DNA of 64,000 nt. Source: Sorghum bicolor. Its lineage: Eukaryota > Streptophyta > Magnoliopsida > Poales > Poaceae. Numbering within the stretch: the first letter of the stretch is position 1; each line of letters begins with the position of its first letter. The stretch covers positions 59,139,802 through 59,203,801 of the forward strand of contig NC_012871.2 of the NCBI RefSeq assembly GCF_000003195.3. Reading direction: 5' to 3'. The position numbers were made by a program, and so were the translations under genes. The notes beneath the pieces are model-generated. The model was not told the DNA's origin. It ran no database searches and was given only the letters and a program-made list of their open reading frames with translations. Below, in pieces: positions 56,561 to 64,000 of this stretch.

Positions 56561-57901
56561 ATGCCCGACGCGATACCGGCCTGCTTCCGCGCCGCCGCGG
56601 CGCCCGGCGGCCGGGCGTCGGCCTCGTCGGGGTCCGGCTCCGGGGCGGGGACCAGCCTGGCCACCTCCGTCTACGACACGCGCCTCGGCCTGGCGGCGCT
56701 GTCCTGGTCGCGCGCCGCGCTGGGGCTCAGCCTCCGCGCCGTGCTCCGCGTCTCCTCCGCGGCGCCGTCTCCCTCGGCGGCGTCCGACTACGGCGACGGA
56801 GACGGAGACGGCGAGGTCGTCGAGTACGAGGGCGAGTGCGACGGCGACGGCGACGAGGAGACGGTGGTGGCCGTGCGCGTGCGGCCGTGGCTGCTGTGGC
56901 GGCGGCGCGGGTCCAAGCGGTTCCGCGTGCGGGGCGGCCGCCGCGTGGTGGACGTGGCCTGGGACCTCTCCCGCGCGCGCTTCCCGCCCTCGGGGGGATC
57001 CCCGGAGCCTTCCTCGGGGTACTTCGTCGCCGTCGTGGTGGACGGCGAGATGGCGGTCGTCGCGGGGGACATGGCGGAGGAGGCATACAGGAAGACCAAG
57101 GCGCGGCGCCCGCCTGGCCCGCCACCCGCCCTCGTCTCGCGCCGCGAGCACGTGTCCATGCGCGACGGCGGCCGTGGGCACAGGACCTGCGTCGTCGTGC
57201 GCGGCAAGGAGCGGGAGATCTCGGTGGATCTCGTCTCGCGCGCCGCCGCCCAGGGGCAGCAGGGGCGGGAGAAGGACCGGGAGCGGGACAGGGCCGAGGT
57301 CGGCATGTCCGTCTCCGTCGACGGCGATCGCGTGCTCCACGTCCGCCGCCTGCGCTGGAAGTTCCGCGGCACCGAGAAGGTGGACCTCGGCGGCGGCGAC
57401 CGCGTCCTCGTGTCCTGGGACCTTCATAACTGGCTCTTCCCCGCGCGCGACGCCTCGCCACCCGACGCCGCCGTCGCCGCTGCGGCACTCACCGCGGCCG
57501 TGGCTCCACCAGCGCACGCCGTCTTCGTCTTCCGCTTCGAGCTCGCCGGCTGCGACGACGGCGAGGAGCGTGACCCAGCCGACGACGCCAAGGAGAAGGA
57601 GCTGCTCGACAAGGCCGGGGGAGTCGGAGTCGGAGGCGGAGGCGGCTGGGCAGGCTACGTTGGTAGGTGGGGAAGAGGTGGGGACTGGAGCGAGAGCAGC
57701 AGCAATGGCGAGAAGCGGAGGAGGAAGAGGGGGCAGGCCAGCAGGCTGGCCAAGGCGAGCTCCTCCTCGTCGGCGTCAGTGGCGTCGTCCTCCGCGTCGT
57801 GGGCGAGTGGCTCCACTGTCATGGACTGGGGCAGCCCCGAGGAGGCCGAGCTGCAGAGCGGCGACGGCTTCTCCCTCCTCGTCTACGCCTGGAAGAACTA
57901 G
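56561..57901 (+). CDS. DUF868 family protein
   Basis: A single exon encodes 446 residues, within the usual plant DUF868 range, and the ATG chosen has the conserved family N-terminal layout. The first 35 residues are Ala, Ser and Gly-rich, followed by SVYDTRLGLAALSWSR, which begins the domain. Later signatures are WLLWRRRGSKRF (110-121), VDVAWDLSRARF (130-141), YFVAVVVDGEMAVVAGDM (154-171), SRREHVS (193-199), VSVDGDRVLHVRRLRWKFRG (251-270) and VSWDLHNWLF (284-293). An acidic DGDGDG insert lies at 79-99, and the C-terminus is a Ser-rich low-complexity tail ending SLLVYAWKN. The domain has no known biochemical function; it is plant-specific and lacks membrane segments or a signal peptide. A long plus-strand frame at 56334-57974 is a shadow in another phase. 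Confidence 0.93.
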   Translation: MPDAIPACFRAAAAPGGRASASSGSGSGAGTSLATSVYDTRLGLAALSWSRAALGLSLRAVLRVSSAAPSPSAASDYGDGDGDGEVVEYEGECDGDGDEETVVAVRVRPWLLWRRRGSKRFRVRGGRRVVDVAWDLSRARFPPSGGSPEPSSGYFVAVVVDGEMAVVAGDMAEEAYRKTKARRPPGPPPALVSRREHVSMRDGGRGHRTCVVVRGKEREISVDLVSRAAAQGQQGREKDRERDRAEVGMSVSVDGDRVLHVRRLRWKFRGTEKVDLGGGDRVLVSWDLHNWLFPARDASPPDAAVAAAALTAAVAPPAHAVFVFRFELAGCDDGEERDPADDAKEKELLDKAGGVGVGGGGGWAGYVGRWGRGGDWSESSSNGEKRRRKRGQASRLAKASSSSSASVASSSASWASGSTVMDWGSPEEAELQSGDGFSLLVYAWKN

Positions 57902-60770
57902 TGTGTGTGATGGACTAGCGGCGGCGGCGGCGGCGGCGGCGGAAGCGGCTTGCGGCCGGCATTGTTTCGATTGATGATTGGTTGGCAATTCAGGGAGGAT
58001 TTCTCTTCCCATCCCATTGTTGTAAGTTGCAATTGTTCAGCGAGCAATGTTCTTGTGCAGTTTTGAGCGCTCCACTGACCAAGCCATTTTTTACCCATCC
58101 TTGTTCCTTCCATCGACAACAATCTGGTCTGAGAAATGAACATGAACATCCATACAATTCAGAGTCCATTATCAAATCAAACTTACTGTAGGTGGCCAAT
58201 CGCTAAATTCTACAGTAGGAATCTTTGGTCTGCTCCCTTAATTAGATATATACACATTGTGGACTTGGAATTTGGAGTTAAACAAAGTGATAGGCTTTAG
58301 TGGTTGAGTGACTAGATCTCTCGATTTTTAGAAGAAGAAGAAGAAGAAGAAGAAGAAACAGCTGCTGCGCTTTGTTTTCCATGTCTCCCGTGACACTAGC
58401 TGAAAAGAAAGATTGGATTGCTCGGCTATTATTGGTAACTGGCGAGCTTAATTCCCAATCATGGGCTGATAGGTGACAAAAGCCGGGTTGTTTGGATGGC
58501 GACGTTCACATGCTGGTGCAGCGGTGCCCCGCTGGGATTGTGGTTGTCAGTTGTTCTCTGGCTTAAGTGAGTGGCTCAGGCTGGTGGTTAAGGCCTGCTT
58601 AAACAATGACAATCCGGTGGGGGCTCGGCTTGCCATTATGCCATGAGTGCTGCTGCAGCTAAAACAATGTGTTATCGATGCTGCGAGTCTTTGGTAGGCT
58701 GTCACGGGGCATAAGCAGGTCGCCGGCTGATGGTATTTTGAAATGCGCTCCATCGTAGTGGAGGTTGGGGGGGTCCTAGTGTCAATTTAAATTGAGGGAA
58801 TTGCACTGACGGCTCCCCATTTCCATTGTGCGGAAATGTCATGCTTTTGATTTTTGTTATGAAGACCCAAGGACAATGAGTCGACGTCGAGCAGTGTTTC
58901 ATTCCACTCAAGAGTTGGTTTCAAAGACTTTGAAGAGGGTTTTGATGATTTTTTTTTTGAAACATTGATGAATTTGTTCTTCTTCCATAGCAAGAGGTTC
59001 ATGAATCATTATATTGAGGCATTTATTTGCCTACTACATATGTGGTTCCTCTGTTCAGAAAGACAGGTTCATGCTTAACTAGCAGTATCCCAGATACAGC
59101 TTAAAAAGACTTGTACGTTCGTACTGATTAGGCAAGGAAGAAGCTTTAGTGTGTGTGTGTGTGCGCGCGTGCTGAAGAAGCTTTAGTTGAACCCAGCTGG
59201 ACGACGCAGGAGCCCTGGCCCCTGGGCGCCTTGGCCTTGCAAAGATAAGGAAATGCTGTGGACCGGTTCATGCAATGCAAAGCACTCTACTGAAATCTGA
59301 TCAGCTCTCTCTCACTCGTTTGACCGTAGCCGAGAAGATTATTATGCCGTCCTGTGCTGTGACGACCGAGCGCGCCTTGTTTACGGCATCGACTCCCTCC
59401 GCGGCTGTCACGCCTCACGGCATCTCTCTCGTCCGATCCTCAGCTCTCACTCAAGCACGCAATAGTTGACCCGGAGCTGTATTCTTCGTAGCAGCCGTGG
59501 TTCATGTGGCTGTCGCCGAAGCAACTGCCCTCTCCAAATCCAGCCCCCCTTTTTCCCTTTGCTCGCATACGGTTCTGGCCTTGTTGTGGTTCTGTGTGGA
59601 AGTGAAACCAAAATGTTGTTCGCAGTTGTATGTAGCTGGAGGCAACGCTAGCTTTGCGTGTCCACCGGGCACGTTTTTGTAGCTGTATCTTATGAAGCAA
59701 CAGGGCAGCCGATCCGCCGTTGCAGGTTGGGAGGGACAGCTGAACGGATTCGGAACTATTGGATCAACTTGGTCGATTGTTACTTAAACAATCAGCAGTC
59801 TGTATCTATATTATGACCAGAACAATATATATAGCAGAGGTGGCGTCATCACATGGTTATTAAGCCCAGAGACGAGACGACGACGACGACGACGCTGGCT
59901 GGCGCCGCAATCTGCGGTCCGGCACGGCAAGCGTCCATCAGGTCATCAAATGGTTCCCGTGGGCGCTCGCTGGAACGAACGGTGGAACTGGAAACCCGTG
60001 TGCCCTTTTGCGTCACCAAAGCGCACGGCCGGCCGGATGGGATGGCACCGGGGACACCAGCATGTGGACGGGGCCCCGTGGTGCCGGCCGGGCCGGGCCG
60101 TCGACGAGGCTTTGTTTTGCTAGACGGCTTCGTCCTCTTGCGAGCGAGCGAGCGAGCGACTCCACGTTCGCGGCGTCTCCTAGCTCGGAGCTGAGATCTC
60201 TCAGCAAGCAATCATCGTGCGCGGGAAAGGGAAAACCATCGTGCGCGTTCCTGCAAGTTCTCGTTGCAGCAAACAGCGATGCATCATGGCCTTTGTTGGC
60301 CTGGGGATCTATCTGGCAGTGTAGGCTGTTTGGTTGATGGGAGCCAGGCACAAACCACTTCAGGGCTGGTTCGAACATGAGGTGTTTGCTTCAAGATCCA
60401 ATCTGAAATGAAAAAATAGTTTGTTCATTGTAGGACCCTTTCCATCTTCATATGATGCGCATTTCATGTCATAGATGTTGTTACTCTTTTCTATAAAGTT
60501 ATCTAAATTTTAAAAAGTTTGACTGGCACGGATTGTAGAAATTGATTCTTTCGTGGACAAAGAGAGTACTATATATCAAGATGCATAGCAAAACCAACAT
60601 ATATAGAAAAGTCAAAACGTCTAATTTGGAATGGAGGGAGTAATACTTTCTTAGAACACCATACTTCAACTTGAGGTTGAGGACCACACAAGTTATCCTT
60701 AAGCTAGAATTGCACTTTTTGATTGCATTTAAATGCTAGAATTACATCTTTCGGCAACTAACTATTACTA
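57902..60770. other. 3' flank and intergenic DNA
   Basis: A short CGG run (57916-57942) follows the stop codon. A (GAA)n microsatellite lies at 58331-58358 and a (TG)n run near 59151. Stowaway fragments ending ggaatggagggagta occur near 60430-60640. No supported gene; frames at 59849-60378 overlap on both strands in GC-rich DNA. Confidence 0.5.
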
Positions 60771-61013
60771 CTCCTTTCTGAAAATCTTTTCTTAGTCAAA
60801 CTACTAACTTTGATCAAGTTTATGAAGGAGTAAACGAGTATAGCAATACCTATGACACTTAAAAGGTATATAGGTATATATTATAAAAAATATATTCAGC
60901 AAATCTAATAATACTTATATTTAGTATCGTGATATTGATACCTTTTTACAAACTTAGTCAGCCCCTGAAGTGTCTAATACGCTTAGAGCCGCATTCTTTT
61001 ATACCGGAAGGAG
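60771..61013. mobile_element. Stowaway-like MITE, one flank altered
   Basis: It starts CTCCTTTCTGAAAATC after TA and ends ataccggaaggag. The right flank reads AC rather than TA. The interior is AT-rich, with the usual gatcaagttta and tatattataaaaaatat features. Confidence 0.55.
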
Positions 61014-61374
61014 ACTGGGTAGTTCTAAGGGATCCAAAGATGCCCTAAATCTGCAGTGTCTAGGGGCAGCGGCTCCAGCGCAAAGATCAAAATCCACCTT
61101 TAAGCCCAGATCTGGGGAAACATGGGGCTAGCTAAGCGACGCCAGTTGCTCCAAGTTCGTAAGCCACACGTTATGCCGAGCCGAAGTACACGAGGTACAG
61201 TTCAGTTCAGAGTTATCGGCTGCACTTGCACAGCTGGAGACACGGTGGGTACAGCACAACCGAATCGTAATAGCATTCAATCAACCAATATTGTACAAAC
61301 ACCAATCAAGATTTATCTGTACCGGTAGTGTGATCCCAAACTTACAACACTGTAATACCTTTGATCTGGTAAAC

Positions 61375-61692
61375 CTACTTCGACAGCCAGTAGATGAAGA
61401 TGAGAAATGCGCAGACAGATGCAACGAGCGAAAGAATGATAGTGTCCATGGATTTCTTCCTTCTGATGGACGAGAGGACGTGGTTAATCTGTAAGGTTGA
61501 GTAAAGTATCCATGAGATATATATATCCTGAGAAGGCATGGAATGGTGTTGATTGGTTATGTCAGATGCGATACATACTGTTGGAAGCCGACTGCTGACG
61601 TTGCTTATCTTTGTAGTGATGCCACCGAATGTTGACCGTTGAGTCATGAGAGAACCTAGTGTTGCTTGAGCTTGTGATATCACGTTATCCAT
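61375..61692 (-). CDS. GOS11: Golgi Qb-SNARE GOS11-like, last two coding exons (partial)
   Basis: The exons on the minus strand are 61692-61579 (38 codons) and 61488-61375 (37 codons plus stop), joined in phase 0 across a GT-AG intron. The protein part begins MDNVISQAQATLGSLMTQR (an internal Met, not the start), continues with the SNARE helix through ISNVSSRLPT-INHVLSSIRRKKS, and ends in a single membrane anchor (IILSLVASVCAFLIFIYWLSK). This is the C-terminal third of GOS1-type Golgi SNAREs, which act in intra-Golgi and ER-to-Golgi vesicle fusion. The N-terminal exons were not found between 61693 and the window edge, so a long intron is likely and the gene continues beyond 64000. Confidence 0.92.
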   Translation of the reverse strand: MDNVISQAQATLGSLMTQRSTFGGITTKISNVSSRLPTVCIASDITNQHHSMPSQDIYISWILYSTLQINHVLSSIRRKKSMDTIILSLVASVCAFLIFIYWLSK

Positions 61693-64000
61693 CTGGTATC
61701 ATTAAATATATCACTCTTCAGGCATACAAATGATAGCATTCATCATTCTGAAGTTGTAAAACATGTAGTATCCTAGACAAAAGTAGCACGGCAGAAGGCT
61801 TTCCCTGAAACAACCAAATTGATGGCTTTGCTATCTAACAAGTATATAAATAATACGTATAATGGAGATTAGTAAGGGCAATAAATGCAACAGCAACAAC
61901 AATAAAAGCATTTTGGTAACTAAATTGGAGATTAGTAAGGTCAACAAATGAGAAAACAAATAAAATCTTCCCAATACCAGCAAACAAAGAGTACATCTTA
62001 ATCGACTATCTAGCCCCCAATACCAGCAAACAAATAGAGTAACACTTAATCAACTATCTAGCCTTTCCACATCAGGCACAAATTTTATAGGTGCTTACTT
62101 TTTGCATCTTAACCATGTAATTGTCAGATCCCTTAAAAACTACAGCTTTTGTTCATTGTTGCCTATTGTTATCATGCCCAATTGTTCCTGGGCATATGCA
62201 ATGCAACATGTAGGGTACCAGCAGTACCCACTGAGTCTATGAAGCAACTGGCACAAAAAATTGAGCAACAATGGTTAGTGCAACAAGAAGCTGTCTGTTG
62301 GGCTAATTTGCAAATATTTGGAAGCAAAACTGCAGAAACCCCTAGGCCTCCTAGGGTACCAAATTTATATCAGCGGGCAGAATTCCTAATAGTCCAACTA
62401 TGAGTGCACCCTGGTATCCATACAACTTGATAAACATCATTAAATACATTAATAGCAACCTCATGAACTACATTACTTTTTTTTGTAGTCATAATAGTTC
62501 AACAGTTCATGTGTTAGTGTTACAATGTCACATTTTCTTTTGTAAGCCAAGCATGCAAAAACTTTGGATTTTCCTAGTAGACTGTTCATGTTAGGACACT
62601 GAGATCTCATTGGGGCCTAGCTCAGTAGCTCCTACTTCCTCTGGTCACAGATATAAGTCCATTAGTACATCAGCCTTTAGAAATATCTATAAAAATATAT
62701 TAAGATATTTCATGATGAATCTATTAACACCAAGCTTGTGTTACCAATCTACATAAAATTTAGAGACTACTACTCGGTCCCAAAAAGATGCAATTCTAGG
62801 TGCATTCTTTGTTAAAGTATCTAAAGGTTGACCAAATATATAGGTATAAAATATTAGCAATTATGACACCAAAATAGGTATACTATGAAGATATATCTCA
62901 TAACAAATCTAACAATATTTATTGATACCATAATCATTGATACATTTTTATATATAGTTAGTCAACTCAAATCCTTTAACTTCATACTATGCTGGAATTG
63001 CATTCTTTTCTGGTCGGAAGGAGTAATAATCAATAAAATAGTTTTGACTTAGGTCAAACCTAGACTATATTTGTGATTGAAGGGAGGCAGGGGCTGCGTG
63101 GTGGCGAGCACACACAGCCAGTGGGTGCTGGACATCAGCATGGCCAGGGGCGGGACGAAGAGCGGAGGCAGCAGCACCATGGGTTCCATTGCTGCGCATG
63201 AAGGAGAGGAAGAAGGGAAGATGAAGAGGAGCACAGGGGGAGGGACTGTGGAGAGAAAGGTGCCCAGGGAAAAAATGGACAAAGCACATTGTTCCTCTCC
63301 TCTGGGGCTGGAAATGATTATTTTAATAGGTGTGGTGTCTTTTAACAAGTTAACAAATTGCTAGTGTGCCAGCCAGCCAATCGCACTTTTTCCATGTCTT
63401 CTAGCCATACGACATCACTTTCCGGGTCCTATAGCAGATATTGCCTTGAAGTACCAACAACACGTAGACATAGTTTGTAACTTCAGATATCCTTAAAATC
63501 TTCCATAAAACATCATTTGCTCACTACCAATTGCAGTGAATTTCAGCCATGACGAGAACAGAAAAAATTATAAAATCTGAACCATATTCCACCCCAACTA
63601 TAGCCTCAAAGGTTAAGCATATTTGACTTCCTGTTGGACGTGTAGTTTTTGATAGAAGACATTAATGGTATGGACCTGGTGGTGTTTGGTTGTCAGCTTC
63701 TCAAAAAGAATTGCTCTTTCCAAGTGTTGGCAATAAGAACAGTGAAGGTGACATGCTGAAAATAGGATTTAGGAACCAGTTAGCAGGAGCTCATGTTGAT
63801 ATAGCTTTATAACAAGAAGACTCCTCTTGCTTTAACTCCATCAAAATATGCTTCATAGCCATGTATCATGAGTTAACCTATTCCATGCTTGTTAATTGTT
63901 AGTTCGTGGTAAAACTCATTAAGCTCCTATGTCCTGAACTGATGCGCCTGTAGAAACTTACACTGAAGAACGCGATCAAATCAGCTTTTTGAGCCAACAA
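61693..64000. other. Probable intron of the GOS11-like gene
   Basis: I searched the minus strand for the missing SNARE exons (the expected QEF-R and ISRSTGQ-like segments) and did not see them. The stretch contains one clear Stowaway element and otherwise AT-rich DNA. A possible exon end (ttcttcagt|gtaagt on the minus strand, near 63960) could not be matched to the family. Confidence 0.5.
62773..63023. mobile_element. Stowaway-type MITE
   Basis: The termini are CTCGGTCCCAAAAAGATGCA and ...GCATTCTTTTCTGGTCGGAAGGAG in loose inverted relation, flanked by TA on both sides (62771-62772 and 63024-63025). The length is 251 bp. Confidence 0.75.

Noticed and set aside
56334..57974. 546-codon plus-strand frame and a 332-codon minus frame over the DUF868 gene
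   Set aside because: Their composition is Arg/Pro/Ala-rich and motif-free, whereas the 446-codon frame contains the complete DUF868 signature set.
1..64000. CRISPR arrays, operons, prophage or bacterial defence systems
   Set aside because: The window is plant nuclear DNA. The only tandem repeats are long units or microsatellites, with no spacer-repeat pattern.

Overview
This window is nuclear DNA from a panicoid grass, most likely Sorghum or a close relative. The genes have short exons with GT-AG introns and very GC-rich first exons. The spacers are full of grass-type MITEs, above all one family with termini GGCCTTGTTTAGTT...AACTAAACAAGGCC. The species is an inference from repeat style; no search was run.

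From left to right: 1-11.2 kb is intergenic and made of MITE relics and GC-rich tracts with no gene I can support. A GASA/snakin cysteine-rich peptide gene (+, four exons) lies at 11.3-12.3 kb. A PMT-type Golgi methyltransferase gene (+, 618 aa) lies at 15.6-18.0 kb, followed by a duplicated copy of its 3' flank. A plastid-type ATP-phosphofructokinase gene (-, 529 aa, 13 coding exons) lies at 20.0-24.3 kb with a 5' UTR exon near 25.4 kb; one of its introns carries a SINE with a perfect 13-bp target duplication. From 26.8 to 30.8 kb there is a nested set: one Tourist-like MITE interrupted by a 3.44-kb Helitron-like element, which carries a decayed fragment of the proteasome gene RPN1, and by a 274-bp solo LTR. 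The stretch 30.8-34.7 kb has no recognisable gene.

A sugar transporter gene of the STP7 type (+, three exons, 518 aa) spans 34.7-42.7 kb. Its 6.3-kb first intron holds a plastid trnI fragment, a solo LTR, two adjoining PIF/Harbinger-type elements and a hAT-type element, several with exact target-site duplications. At 45.4-46.5 kb there is a minus-strand gene for a disordered protein with an Edc1/PNRC-like C-terminal motif. It is divergent from a plus-strand gene (about 46.8-51.5 kb) for a small protein with one double-stranded-RNA-binding domain, whose 5' UTR intron contains three tandem 365-bp repeats. A single-exon DUF868 gene (+, 446 aa) lies at 56.6-57.9 kb. The last two coding exons of a GOS11-type Golgi Qb-SNARE gene (-) lie at 61.4-61.7 kb; the rest lies beyond the right edge.

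The genes do not form a pathway. They are independent plant genes for a secreted peptide, Golgi wall-polysaccharide methylation, plastid glycolysis, hexose or pentose uptake, RNA binding or decay, and Golgi vesicle fusion. The most informative content is the layered transposon history, where breakpoints can be read to the base. I found no CRISPR array, rRNA, intact tRNA gene or operon-like system.
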